A stretch of 64,000 nucleotides of DNA from Pseudoteredinibacter isoporae (GCF_011602085.1 NZ_JAAONY010000001.1:1860001-1924000), one strand, 5' to 3'; numbered from the stretch's first letter, positions 35,294-43,933 are shown. The notes: generated by a model not told the origin, from the sequence alone. Translations and numbers: made by a program.

Positions 35294-36727
35294 TCAGGCG
35301 AAATATCCGTGTACAAACCAGTGTTTCGCCGGGGTTTTAAACAACCATAACCAACGCCCTTGTTGGTCTCGGGCAATAAAGTAGTCCCGTTCGACAGCCT
35401 TGTCATCTTCCCAGCCCGGGTTTTGAATGCGTTCCGGGCCATAAAATAACAGAACTTCGTCTTTGAGCTGTTGTGGGACAGGCAGTAAAAAGCTGGGTCT
35501 TAAACCGTCGGGTGGGGGAAGCGTTAGTTGGTCCTTGTCCTCTTGGGAAGAAAGATGATTACTGTGTTCGGGGATGTGGCTGTTCGCTGTTTGCAAAAAC
35601 TGAATGCGTTGTTTGCCCAGACGAGCCTGCAAACTATCGAGCAGTTGTTCCCGAGATAATTGCCCTTGATGCGGGCTAAACAATTCGGCGTGCTCCTGAC
35701 CTCGACGTTGATGCTGCTCGCAGAAAATGCGAATGGCTTCGACCGGTGCGGGTAATTGCAAGCGTTCCAGGCGAAGCTGCAATAAGGCCTGCCAGCGTTT
35801 GGCTTTTTCTTCTCCGCGACTTGCCCGTAGTGTCAGGGTGATATTCTCGGAGTCACGCAATTGCAAATGAATATCCACCTGGCGGGCCTGCAAGTCCCGT
35901 TGTTGTAAAAACTGTTGCAGCTGCTCTAACAAAGGGCTGATCGGTTTGATCAATGTGTCGCTGTCATAAATTTCATAGAACAACTGCAATTGCCGCTCAA
36001 ATATTTCACGAGGTTGGTAATAAGCTAAGGGCGTACTCAGCTCATTATTCAAGCGCCCGAGGTAGAGCAGCAGTTCCTCGTCAAAGCGCCGGCTGATTTC
36101 CTGCAGGGGCAGTTTCAGCAAACGGTCGACGTGGTGTATGCCCAAGCTTTCCAGGCGATCGAGATTGCTCTTTTTCAGAGGCAAGCGGCTGCAGGGAATC
36201 TGTGCGAGGCTTTGCTTCAGTTTTTGTTGCCCCTCGGGAGTGTCTTGAAACAGCTGCTGGTAGCCGTTACAAGCCAGGAGTTGAGCGGCCCAGGGAGAAT
36301 GAGCGTTGGCATAAAAATAGTTCAGGGGTTTCAGCTGTTGTTGAATTTGTTGCCAATAATTGTCCAGCCCCCGGTGATAACGCAACATACTTTGAATTTC
36401 CAGCAGCAGCCCCTGAGGCGTTTGCAACACCAGGCTGGCACTTACCGGGTAGAGCAATTCCGCCACATGTTGCAGCAATTCCTGCTCCAGCAATGGACGG
36501 TAATCCAGCACCTGCAATTTGGACTGCATGGCAATCGCTGCGGCCAAACCCATGCCCAGACGTATACCCTGTTGCCGTGCTGAAGGGCAGGCCTGGCACA
36601 CTTCATTACCCTGGCCATCGACAATAATGGTGGCGCGTCTTTGATGATCGACTGACGTGTCGGAGGCTTCTTCCTGGTAAAGATGGTCGAGTTGCAGTTG
36701 ATAAAAATGCAGGTAAAGCCAACGCAT
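35294..36727 (-). CDS. imuB: ImuB, inactive Y-family polymerase-like mutasome subunit
   Basis: A 477-residue Y-family polymerase relative. The N-terminus (MRWLYLHFYQLQLDHLY) lacks the catalytic Asp found in DinB/UmuC. The palm region (GLLLEIQSMLRYHRGL) also lacks the paired acidic residues, so it should not polymerise. ImuB proteins act as the hub that joins ImuA, DnaE2 and the beta clamp. Its ATG overlaps the imuA stop by one base (TAATG at 36725-36729), which points to coupled translation. The C-terminus is Trp/Phe-rich (GRWLWLFKTPAKHWFVHGYF), as is usual. Confidence 0.93.
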   Translation of the reverse strand: MRWLYLHFYQLQLDHLYQEEASDTSVDHQRRATIIVDGQGNEVCQACPSARQQGIRLGMGLAAAIAMQSKLQVLDYRPLLEQELLQHVAELLYPVSASLVLQTPQGLLLEIQSMLRYHRGLDNYWQQIQQQLKPLNYFYANAHSPWAAQLLACNGYQQLFQDTPEGQQKLKQSLAQIPCSRLPLKKSNLDRLESLGIHHVDRLLKLPLQEISRRFDEELLLYLGRLNNELSTPLAYYQPREIFERQLQLFYEIYDSDTLIKPISPLLEQLQQFLQQRDLQARQVDIHLQLRDSENITLTLRASRGEEKAKRWQALLQLRLERLQLPAPVEAIRIFCEQHQRRGQEHAELFSPHQGQLSREQLLDSLQARLGKQRIQFLQTANSHIPEHSNHLSSQEDKDQLTLPPPDGLRPSFLLPVPQQLKDEVLLFYGPERIQNPGWEDDKAVERDYFIARDQQGRWLWLFKTPAKHWFVHGYFA

Positions 36728-37551
36728 TATCGAGCCTGCTTTTGGTAAGCCTGTAGCGGGATAACATTTTGCGGGCGTTTAGGCACACAGAGTTCAGGCC
36801 AGTCCCGGCTGAAATCCACAGAAATATCACGCAATGGCCAGCCACGCTGACGTTTGGGGATATGAATGCACAAACCTCGCGGCTTGGCTTCCAGCTCCAT
36901 ATTAATGTCGGCGGCCAGATTCGGGCTGGCAGGTTTGCGAAACACGATCATGGTGCTGGAGCCTGCTTCAGCGGCTAACTTAAGGCGTTTGGATTCGGCC
37001 ATGGTTAAGGCCCGCGAGGCTCGCGCTTGCCCTTTGCGATCGTTAGTGAGCGCTTCTTCCCATAGCAAGACCAGCGCACAGCGGCCGCTTTGCAGGCATT
37101 GCTCGGCGCTCCACAGGCTTTCATCCCGTTGGGTCTGGGTGATCAACAGCAATTGTTCTACATTCAGGCCCATGGCGATCAGGGCATCGCTGCTGAGATC
37201 ATGGGGAGGCGCGATCATCGCCAGTAGGCGATCCTGCAAACGCTTGCGCAAATAATGTTGCAGCAGGCGCAGCTCGCCCAGGGCAAAATTGCTGTTGATC
37301 AACAACAGGCCCTGTTTGGGCAAGCCCCCGCCCAGGGCATGATCCAGCTCGGCGTATTGGCAGGGTTCCAGCTCCTGGGCGCTGCTTGATGGATCTGGCA
37401 CCTGCTCGCTGGCTCGCCAGATTTGCCGCTGGCGCCGCAGCTCCTGGAGCAGGGGGGACTGTAATTGTGGTGATGAATGTTTGCTGTTCACTGTACTGCT
37501 TACCGTGGTGTTTTCGATGAAACTCCATACGAACTTCTTATATGACGGCAT
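36727..37551 (-). CDS. imuA: ImuA, SOS mutasome RecA-like subunit
   Basis: A SulA/RecA-like ImuA protein. The conserved part begins at LLQELRRQRQIWRA and continues with the GGGLPKQGLLLINS loop and a long RecA-fold core (LLAMIAPPHDLSSDALIAMG). It has no usable Walker A Lys/Thr, as is common in this family. The start is ambiguous. The frame is open from 37614, but that codon is only 20 bases from the LexA box and has no ribosome site. I use the ATG at 37551; a GTG at 37491 would match the shorter N-terminus of many relatives. It is the first gene of the imuA-imuB-dnaE2 operon. Confidence 0.88.
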   Translation of the reverse strand: MPSYKKFVWSFIENTTVSSTVNSKHSSPQLQSPLLQELRRQRQIWRASEQVPDPSSSAQELEPCQYAELDHALGGGLPKQGLLLINSNFALGELRLLQHYLRKRLQDRLLAMIAPPHDLSSDALIAMGLNVEQLLLITQTQRDESLWSAEQCLQSGRCALVLLWEEALTNDRKGQARASRALTMAESKRLKLAAEAGSSTMIVFRKPASPNLAADINMELEAKPRGLCIHIPKRQRGWPLRDISVDFSRDWPELCVPKRPQNVIPLQAYQKQAR

Positions 37552-37633
37552 TCCGTGAAGCCATAAGACTGTGAAATCCCATAGCTTCCCATGCATGAAG
37601 CTATGTGGTGTCACGAGTCAATCAGTCAAAATA

Positions 37634-37649
37634 CTGTATTTATATACAG
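37634..37649. promoter_or_regulatory. lexA box: LexA (SOS) box of the imuA-imuB-dnaE2 operon
   Basis: CTGTATTTATATACAG, a 16-base near-perfect palindrome matching the gammaproteobacterial LexA consensus CTGT-N8-ACAG, flanked by further symmetry (37631-37652). It overlaps a likely promoter: on the minus strand TTGCCA lies 17 bases upstream of TACTGT. It places the mutasome under DNA-damage control. It also lies 140 bases upstream of the divergent XRE gene. Confidence 0.93.
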
Positions 37650-37792
37650 TATTTCAGCTTGTGAAAAATGGCAAGTGAGCTGGCACCATAGGGTAAATTG
37701 CCTTGTCAGGGGCTTGGCGGCTGTTTGTCGTGTCCGAAAAACGGGCTGGCCGGGCATAATCGGGCTTCATCCATGCAGTAAGGACTCAACAC

Positions 37793-38248
37793 ATGATTCT
37801 TAAAGAAATACGCCTCAGTCGGCATCTCACCCAGGAACAGCTGGCGGAGATATCCGGTTTGAGTGTACGAACCATCCAGCGTATCGAAAGTGGCCAGCAG
37901 GCCAGCTTGGAATCCCGAAAGTGTTTGGCGGCTGCATTGGAATTGAGCATCGATGATTTGCAACAGGAGACTTTTCATATGAATCGACAATCTGAACAAT
38001 GGCAGCAACTCCCTCTGTTTTTAAAAATATGGTTTGTGTTTAACTTTCTGCAGGCTCGCCCACGGCGGGATACCGCCTTGCGAATACAGTGGTTGGCACA
38101 TATCACAGGCTTTGTGTTTTGCTTGCTCGGCCTTTGGAGTGAAGCAGCCCTGGTGGGTGGCTTAATCATGCTGACAACGGCCTACCTGTTCCAGCTGTTG
38201 AGTTGGCAAGGGGATCGCTACGGTATATGGTATGAAGGACCGGAATAG
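37793..38248 (+). CDS. XRE-family regulator with two C-terminal membrane segments
   Basis: A 151-residue protein. Residues 1-57 form a Cro/CI-type helix-turn-helix (KEIRLSRHLTQEQLAEISGL, then SVRTIQRIESGQ). A linker follows, and two hydrophobic segments at about 103-138 (LAHITGFVFCLLGLWSEAAL; GGLIMLTTAYLFQLL) end the protein. Membrane-bound XRE proteins of this layout are common but poorly characterised. The membrane part may sense or tether. AGGA eight bases before the ATG supports the start. The next gene, 21 bases on, encodes another membrane protein, probably its partner. The SOS box lies in the shared upstream region but nearer imuA. Confidence 0.8.
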   Translation: MILKEIRLSRHLTQEQLAEISGLSVRTIQRIESGQQASLESRKCLAAALELSIDDLQQETFHMNRQSEQWQQLPLFLKIWFVFNFLQARPRRDTALRIQWLAHITGFVFCLLGLWSEAALVGGLIMLTTAYLFQLLSWQGDRYGIWYEGPE

Positions 38249-38269
38249 GAAGAGGTGCTATAGGGAATT

Positions 38270-38713
38270 ATGGCTTGGCAAATTAAACGCTACGGCGGAC
38301 ACATACAGCCGGGTGGTCCCGGCTATAGTGATTTTGTGGAATCCCGTTTTCTAACGGTGGTATTACTGTTTCTTGCGACGGTAGCCAGTTATGTTTTCTC
38401 CGGCCGCTGGTATGCTCAGTTGTATATTCCCCTGTGGTTCCTCTATACCGTGATTGGTTTTTTGCCGGAGTTTTTCAAACGCCTGCAGGAAATCCCTTTA
38501 ATGATTTTCAGTGCCATTACTTTGATTACTGCCCATGGTTTTTCTCTGCATCCATTCTGGCGCCGTGTTTCCTGGCAAAGCGAACGAACCGTCGACCAGC
38601 CTGCAATGCTGGTGTTTACCGTATTTTGCATTGCGGTATTGGTGATGTGTATAACGTTGATGTATATCCGTTATCGACAAGATTCAATAGAGCACGATCA
38701 ATCGGGAGAGTGA
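38270..38713 (+). CDS. Four-segment inner-membrane protein of unknown function
   Basis: A 147-residue protein with about four hydrophobic segments (near 27-45, 50-66, 76-95 and 112-134) and a short hydrophilic N-terminus (MAWQIKRYGGHIQPGGPGYS). I do not recognise a family. It follows the membrane-anchored XRE gene by 21 bases in the same direction and is probably co-transcribed. That suggests a regulator/membrane-partner pair. Function is unknown. Confidence 0.68.
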   Translation: MAWQIKRYGGHIQPGGPGYSDFVESRFLTVVLLFLATVASYVFSGRWYAQLYIPLWFLYTVIGFLPEFFKRLQEIPLMIFSAITLITAHGFSLHPFWRRVSWQSERTVDQPAMLVFTVFCIAVLVMCITLMYIRYRQDSIEHDQSGE

Positions 38714-38736
38714 GCTAAGGTATATCCATCTCTTGT

Positions 38737-38756
38737 AAAAAAGCGCCCGAAGGCGC
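38737..38756 (-). terminator. UUCG-loop terminator of the TonB receptor
   Basis: On the minus strand GCGCC, loop TTCG, GGCGC is followed by six T (38737-38742). It lies 31 bases past the stop of the receptor at 38788. Confidence 0.88.
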
Positions 38757-38787
38757 GAAGACAACAGGAGATGAATAATAAACGGTT

Positions 38788-41070
38788 TTAGTGGTAGTAA
38801 TTCACTTCCAGACCATAGCTGCGGGGTTCGCCCCGGCGAGCGGGTATAAAACCAAACTCATCGGATAAACCACAGAAGCATTCAATAAAGGTTTTATCGT
38901 TTAAGTTCTTGCCCCAGGCGGCTACTTCCCATTTCTGGTTGGACGACGTAAAGGACAGGCGTGCGCTCAGCAAACCATACGCTTTTTCTCGATAGATGTC
39001 GGATAGGCTCTCGCTGCTGTGGGTACGTTCGCCAATATAGCTGTAGTTCAGATGGGCGCGAAGATCACCGGCAGAGGCCAGAGCCAAACGGTAATCCAGA
39101 CTGATAGTGCCCGAGAAGCCTGGACTTTCAGCCAACTCCTGACCTTTACGCACGATTAAAGAGCCATCGGTGTTACGTACATCTTCGCCATACTCTGCAT
39201 CCAGCCAGCTCAGATTGGCGCTGATTGTAAGCGCGTCGTTCAACAGGTAGCTGGATTCCAAATCAATACCCTTACCATTGGCTTTACCAGCATTACGAGC
39301 AATAACGCTAACGGCATCGTTGATTAAAAACTGCAAATCGGTGAAGTCGTAATAAAATACCGAAGCGTTCAGGCGCAGACGTTGATCCAGTAAGGTGGAC
39401 TTAATCCCGGCTTCATAGTTAATGATTTTTTCTTCATCAAAGGGCGCTGTTGAACCAAAGGGAACGGCGGGAATGGCGGTCCCTGGAATCAAAGTGGAAC
39501 CGCTTAAATCCACGGTGGGGAAACTGTTAAAACCTCCAGATTTATAGCCTTGGCTGATACCTGCGAATACCATAGTGTTTTCGTCCAGGCGATGATCGGC
39601 AACCAGGCGAAGGGAAAGATCGTTCCAGCTTTGATGCGAACTTGCCAGCGCAGTATTAACCTGTCCATTTGCTCCAATAAATTGTTCGGGGCTTGGGAAA
39701 ATAAAACCGATATCTGTATTTTTTATATCCTGGCTTTTGGCATCATAGGAATAACGTGCTCCGAAGGTAATGTTGCTGCTGTCATTAAGCCTCCAAATTG
39801 CATCACCGAATAAGGCATAGCTTTCGGTTTTTGCGGTAACCCGGCTGTGTTCTGTAAACGGGCCGCCGACAATGGCGCCAAAGGAATCGATTACGGAGCC
39901 ATCGACATCCTCACGATAAGCACTCAGTCCAACAAACCAATCAAGCTTTTCACTTGAGCCGTTAAGGCGAAGTTCCTGGCTGTATTCTTCATTGTCTAAA
40001 AAGCTTCGTACATTAAAAACCTGATATTCGCTGCCATCGGAATCTTCTGCAATTCGGGATTTGATTTCGCGATAGGAACTGATTGAAGTGAGAGTCAGTT
40101 CATCAGAGAGGTCCCACACCACTTTGAGTGCATTACCACGAATTTTTCGATGTAAACGGTGATCTACGGGCTCCCCTTCGGGGCCATCGAGATTGCCTTC
40201 AAGGTCAAAATAGGCATCGCCCGCAGCGGCCGCTTTGCTGGTGATATCAAGAGACTCGGGCGCGAACAGGGCACTTGGGAACAGAGTAAATATCAAATTA
40301 CTGTAACCGCTGTGATCTTGTTGTCGTTGCCAATCGCTGCTCAGTTCGACTTCCAGATTATCCGAAGGTGTCCATAACAGTTTTGCTCGACTGTTCCAGC
40401 GATCCTGTTCAAAGCCATCGCGTTTTCCAGTGGTAACATTCCTTTGCCAACCATCGCGGTCGCGCTTGCTGGCATTGATGCGTAGCACCAGAGTATCTTC
40501 CAGCAAGGGAAGATTGAGCATTCCCTTTACGGTTCGCAAATCATAATTGCCAAAGCCGCTGTGCAAGGCGGCTTCCGGTTCATCAGTGGGGCGGCTGCTG
40601 GTCACGTTTACCGCACCACCGACAGCGTTCCGACCAAACAGGGTTCCCTGGGGGCCTTTCAGAATTTCTATTTGGGCAATATCCATCAGATCCCCAATAA
40701 TCGCAGCACCTTCTCCCATGTAAACACCGTCCAGATAAACCGGAATACTCTCATCACTGCTGTAGCCAAAATCATTCGAACCAATGCCTCGCAGGCTGAT
40801 CGATATGGATTCTGATTGTGTATCACTAATGCGCAGACCAGGACTGTTCTTGCTGATGTCGGACAGGGATACCGCTCCGGTTTGCTGGATGTAATCTGAG
40901 CTGAGGGCGCTGACAGCAATGGGGACATCCTGCAAGCTTTGATCGCGTTTTTGAGCGGTAACAATCACTTCTTCGAGTGCGGCGGTTTGCGCGTTGGCGG
41001 AATTTGGATGGATAGCCAGTTGGCCGGTAAGGCCAATGGCCAATGCTATGGCTGTGTGTTTTAAGGTCAT
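38788..41070 (-). CDS. TonB-dependent outer-membrane receptor (TetR-controlled)
   Basis: A 760-residue receptor with a signal peptide (about 1-27, ending SANA), a TonB box at LEEVIVTAQKRDQSLQDV (about 32-49), a plug with IPVYLDGVYMGE, and a barrel ending in aromatic Tyr/His (LEVNYYH). This subgroup, with TAQKR after the TonB box, is abundant in marine and sphingomonad-type bacteria and often imports organic molecules rather than siderophores. The ATG at 41070 follows GGAGA; the frame stays open to 41265 but only the shorter form starts with a signal peptide. A TetR gene is divergent, and two TGAG-N6-CTCA-like sites lie between them. Confidence 0.92.
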   Translation of the reverse strand: MTLKHTAIALAIGLTGQLAIHPNSANAQTAALEEVIVTAQKRDQSLQDVPIAVSALSSDYIQQTGAVSLSDISKNSPGLRISDTQSESISISLRGIGSNDFGYSSDESIPVYLDGVYMGEGAAIIGDLMDIAQIEILKGPQGTLFGRNAVGGAVNVTSSRPTDEPEAALHSGFGNYDLRTVKGMLNLPLLEDTLVLRINASKRDRDGWQRNVTTGKRDGFEQDRWNSRAKLLWTPSDNLEVELSSDWQRQQDHSGYSNLIFTLFPSALFAPESLDITSKAAAAGDAYFDLEGNLDGPEGEPVDHRLHRKIRGNALKVVWDLSDELTLTSISSYREIKSRIAEDSDGSEYQVFNVRSFLDNEEYSQELRLNGSSEKLDWFVGLSAYREDVDGSVIDSFGAIVGGPFTEHSRVTAKTESYALFGDAIWRLNDSSNITFGARYSYDAKSQDIKNTDIGFIFPSPEQFIGANGQVNTALASSHQSWNDLSLRLVADHRLDENTMVFAGISQGYKSGGFNSFPTVDLSGSTLIPGTAIPAVPFGSTAPFDEEKIINYEAGIKSTLLDQRLRLNASVFYYDFTDLQFLINDAVSVIARNAGKANGKGIDLESSYLLNDALTISANLSWLDAEYGEDVRNTDGSLIVRKGQELAESPGFSGTISLDYRLALASAGDLRAHLNYSYIGERTHSSESLSDIYREKAYGLLSARLSFTSSNQKWEVAAWGKNLNDKTFIECFCGLSDEFGFIPARRGEPRSYGLEVNYYH

Positions 41071-41112
41071 GGTGTCTCCACGAGGGCGGTAATCATCGTT
41101 ATTGTTAAATGT

Positions 41113-41126
41113 TGAGCTAAAGCTCG
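41113..41126. promoter_or_regulatory. TetR operator-like site A
   Basis: TGAGCTAAAGCTCG: the TGAG-N6-CTCA motif with one end mismatch, 43 bases upstream of the receptor start. It shares the inner AGCNAAAGCT with site D near 41975. Confidence 0.6.
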
Positions 41127-41159
41127 GTTTTTGATATTGCCGCCAAGGTTTCCAAAAAG

Positions 41160-41173
41160 CAAGCTTTTGCTCA
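41160..41173. promoter_or_regulatory. TetR operator-like site B
   Basis: CAAGCTTTTGCTCA: one full half-site (CTCA) and one degenerate, with the same spacing as site A, between the receptor and TetR genes. Read on the minus strand (AGATGAGCAAAAGCTT) it matches the left part of site D. Confidence 0.45.
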
Positions 41174-41245
41174 TCTTTCGGGGGTTTATATATGGCCTCT
41201 GGCTCGTGGTAGACTGTGCTGCTGTTATGGAAAGGAAGGCTATTT

Positions 41246-41887
41246 TTGAAAAATAAAGACAACAATCGGACCTTGAACCCACGCCGGGAGCCCAGTCAGG
41301 AACGAGCCCGAGCCAAGGTTGAGCATATTCTGGCGGTGGTTCGCCGAATACTGGTAGAGGATGGCCTGGAAAAACTGACCACCAATTATGTGGCCAAACA
41401 GGCCGAGATGTCGGTGGGTTCCCTGTATCGTTACTTTCCTAACAAGCAAGCGATTATCTATGAGCTCTATAGCCGCTGGCTGACTGAGACAAGGCAGGAG
41501 CTTAGCCGTTATGACAGCGATGAAAGTAATGGTAAAAGCCCAGTCGAAGTCTTGAGCAGTATTGCCAGGGAGATGACCGATCTCTGGAATAACGATGACC
41601 GTCCGGCTTATGAGCTTGAGCTGGATAAGGCCATGAAGCTTTACCCCGAGCTACAGGAGATGGATCGTCAGCACGCCCGTAAGCTGGCAACCATTATGGC
41701 CAATATTTATCGTCGCCTGGGGGTTAATCTGGGTATCGAAGAACTCCTGCAGCTGGGCTATTTCAGCTATGAGCTATACGGCGTTTACTGGAACCTGATG
41801 TCAGAAGGCAATTGCAAACCCGAGCTGATTTATCAATGGTTGGAACGCGCCCTCTTGGCGGTTATAGAGCCCCACCTCGAATGCTGA
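41246..41887 (+). CDS. TetR-family transcriptional regulator
   Basis: A 213-residue TetR protein. The DNA-binding domain is about residues 12-65 (RREPSQERARAKVEHILAVV, then NYVAKQAEMSVGSLYRYFPN). I start it at the TTG at 41246 because GGAAGG lies six bases before it and the protein then begins MKNKDNNRTLNPRREPSQER, the usual lead-in. The frame also reads from a GTG at 41216 without a ribosome site. The ligand domain is helical with no recognisable binding motif. Four symmetrical TGAG-N6-CTCA sites flank the gene. It therefore probably controls the TonB receptor on its left, the amidohydrolase on its right, and itself. Confidence 0.85.
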   Translation: MKNKDNNRTLNPRREPSQERARAKVEHILAVVRRILVEDGLEKLTTNYVAKQAEMSVGSLYRYFPNKQAIIYELYSRWLTETRQELSRYDSDESNGKSPVEVLSSIAREMTDLWNNDDRPAYELELDKAMKLYPELQEMDRQHARKLATIMANIYRRLGVNLGIEELLQLGYFSYELYGVYWNLMSEGNCKPELIYQWLERALLAVIEPHLEC

Positions 41888-41903
41888 CTTTCCCATTTTT
41901 ATG

Positions 41904-41931
41904 CAATAGGTGAGTTCTAACTCACCTATTG
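41904..41931. promoter_or_regulatory. TetR operator-like site C (28-base perfect palindrome)
   Basis: CAATAGGTGAGTT (41904-41916) and its exact complement (41919-41931) with a two-base centre. The core TGAGTTCTAACTCA (41911-41924) is the TGAG-N6-CTCA pattern. It begins 17 bases after the TetR stop and lies upstream of the amidohydrolase. Confidence 0.65.
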
Positions 41932-41962
41932 ACATTGTCATTCATGTTGCCTATCGTTCCTG

Positions 41963-41988
41963 AAAAGATGAGCCAAAGCTCACCTTTT
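41963..41988. promoter_or_regulatory. TetR operator-like site D
   Basis: AAAAGATGAGC, four bases, GCTCACCTTTT: eleven-base arms with one mismatch, core TGAGCCAAAGCTCA at 41969-41982. It is 147 bases upstream of the amidohydrolase start, inside its promoter region. Confidence 0.65.
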
Positions 41989-42134
41989 GGGGTTAAAATA
42001 ACACCAATAAAACTCCGAAAGGTCATAGCGTAGCTCTTCTGCCTCCTTTTCAAGATTTTAATAACGATGATTTAGTCAGCGTTCTGCCGTGGTTGGGGTT
42101 GCGCTCGCTGGGTCGAATTTAATAAAGGTTTTCT

Positions 42135-43880
42135 ATGAAGCGTTATGTTTATCTTTTGTGGTTGTCTTTTACGGGCCTTTTGTTTTCATGCAGTGAGGCT
42201 GAGCATCCCTCAACAAACAACGGTCCCGGTTTAGCGATTTACAGCAATGCCAAAATCTATACCGCCAATCCAGAGCAACCCTGGGCTGAGGCTATGGTGA
42301 CGAAAGGAGAGCAGATAATTTTTGTGGGCAGTAATGAGCAAGCCCAAGGCAAGTTTTCCGATCAAGAAAGTCTCAAGTTTGATTTGCAAGGGCGTTTATT
42401 GATGCCTGGTATTATTGATTCCCATACCCATCCGGGTTTGGTGTCAATATTGTCTTATGACGATACAGATGGGGAGCCCATGCCGGCTGGAGGCAAGCAC
42501 GATATCGTGGCTTGGCTGAACAATTACATCCGTAACAACTGGTGGCAGTATGTGGTTGATTCGGGTGAGTGGGATGTAAAACCATTTCTCCCGGATGGAC
42601 CCCACAAAGCGGATCTGGACGCGGTATCCAGTTGGCGGCCGATTATATTATTCGACAGTTCAGGGCACAGTGTTTGGGTGAATTCAGCTTTCCTGGATTT
42701 GGTGGGGGTGGATAAACACACGGAAAATCTGAGCCCGGTTTCCTATTTTGTAAAAGATGAACATGGCGAGTTGACCGGTTGGGTGAAAGAGTTCGCATTG
42801 ATTCCTTACATCGGCGACAGCATGCTGCCCAGTGAGGAGGAGCTGCGTGAGAAATTGCGGCAGTTTCTTAACTTCCTGGTCGAGCATGGTGTGACAACTC
42901 TATGGGATGCAGGCAATCTGTCCTTTCACAATGAAGTCTACTCGGTACTTGCCGATTTGGATAAAGAGGGATTGCTGCCGCTTCGCTATGAAGCGAGTTA
43001 CCATATTTATTCCGAAGTTCAACTGGCCAATGCCGTGTCAGAACTGCTGGAGCTTCGCCGTAAGTACGGCAGTGATAAATTGCGCTTTAACAGTATCAAG
43101 ATTCATTACGACGGTGTACTTGAAGTGAAGACTGCAGCATTGTCCAAGCCCTATGAAGATGGCTCGGGTGATCGCGGTGATGTTATTTTCGAGCGTGATC
43201 GTCTGGCTGATTTTATGGCGGAACTGGAGAAAGAAGGCATTGATCTTCACATCCACGCTGTGGGTGATCGAGCGGTGACGGTTGCTCTGGATGCAAAAGA
43301 AGCGATTGAGCAAAAGCTGGGTAAACCTCTTGATATTTCCGTAACCCTGGCACATTTGGAATACGTAAAACCGGAAGACATTCCCCGCTTTCAATCTCTT
43401 GAGGTTACCGCGAACTTCACCCCCCATTGGTTTTCTGCAGACGACCATGTTTCTGCGGCGGAACACAATGTGGGGCATGAGCGCTATCAGGAACATATGG
43501 CGACGGACTATTTTGTCAAAGCCGGTGCGAATGTCACTTTATCCAGCGATGTTATCTCTGGTGGTGAAGTGGAGCGGGCGAACCCCTTTATTGGCCTGGA
43601 GATGAGTATGACTCGAAAGGAATACTCAGACGGTCTTGGGTCTGTAAAAGCACCCGCTGACTCCGGCTTAAATCTGGCAAGCGCTGTTGACGCTTACACC
43701 ATTAACGGTGCAAAACAATTGAATCGAGATCAGGAATTGGGCAGTCTGCGTCCCGGAAAACTTGCAGATTTTATTGTTCTGGGTGCTGATATTTTTACTA
43801 TGAAGGCAAGCGATATTCATAAGGTGAAGCCGATCGCGACGGTGATTTCAGGTGAGCTTGTCTATGGTGCGCTCCAATAG
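42135..43880 (+). CDS. Lipoprotein amidohydrolase (YtcJ-like)
   Basis: A 581-residue metal-dependent hydrolase of the amidohydrolase-3/YtcJ group. The N-terminus is a lipoprotein signal with lipobox LLFSC (Cys near residue 19), so the enzyme is anchored outside the cytoplasm, unusual for a family that is often cytosolic. Metal-site motifs are GIIDSHTHPG near 93, IKIHYDGVLE near 323, DLHIHAVGDRA near 370, and LSSDV near 473. The family hydrolyses amides, formamides or related ring compounds; the substrate is unknown. Operator-like sites C and D lie upstream and match those before the TonB receptor, suggesting a joint uptake-and-processing module. Confidence 0.85.
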   Translation: MKRYVYLLWLSFTGLLFSCSEAEHPSTNNGPGLAIYSNAKIYTANPEQPWAEAMVTKGEQIIFVGSNEQAQGKFSDQESLKFDLQGRLLMPGIIDSHTHPGLVSILSYDDTDGEPMPAGGKHDIVAWLNNYIRNNWWQYVVDSGEWDVKPFLPDGPHKADLDAVSSWRPIILFDSSGHSVWVNSAFLDLVGVDKHTENLSPVSYFVKDEHGELTGWVKEFALIPYIGDSMLPSEEELREKLRQFLNFLVEHGVTTLWDAGNLSFHNEVYSVLADLDKEGLLPLRYEASYHIYSEVQLANAVSELLELRRKYGSDKLRFNSIKIHYDGVLEVKTAALSKPYEDGSGDRGDVIFERDRLADFMAELEKEGIDLHIHAVGDRAVTVALDAKEAIEQKLGKPLDISVTLAHLEYVKPEDIPRFQSLEVTANFTPHWFSADDHVSAAEHNVGHERYQEHMATDYFVKAGANVTLSSDVISGGEVERANPFIGLEMSMTRKEYSDGLGSVKAPADSGLNLASAVDAYTINGAKQLNRDQELGSLRPGKLADFIVLGADIFTMKASDIHKVKPIATVISGELVYGALQ

Positions 43881-43906
43881 ATGGCTTATGGGGGCGACGT
43901 AGGATT

Positions 43907-43930
43907 GGGCAGCCAATGGGCTGCCCTTTT
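43907..43930 (+). terminator. Terminator of the amidohydrolase gene
   Basis: GGGCAGCC (43907-43914), a short loop, GGCTGCCC (43919-43926) and TTTT, 26 bases after the stop codon and just before the convergent WYL gene. Confidence 0.85.
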
Positions 43931-43933
43931 GGT

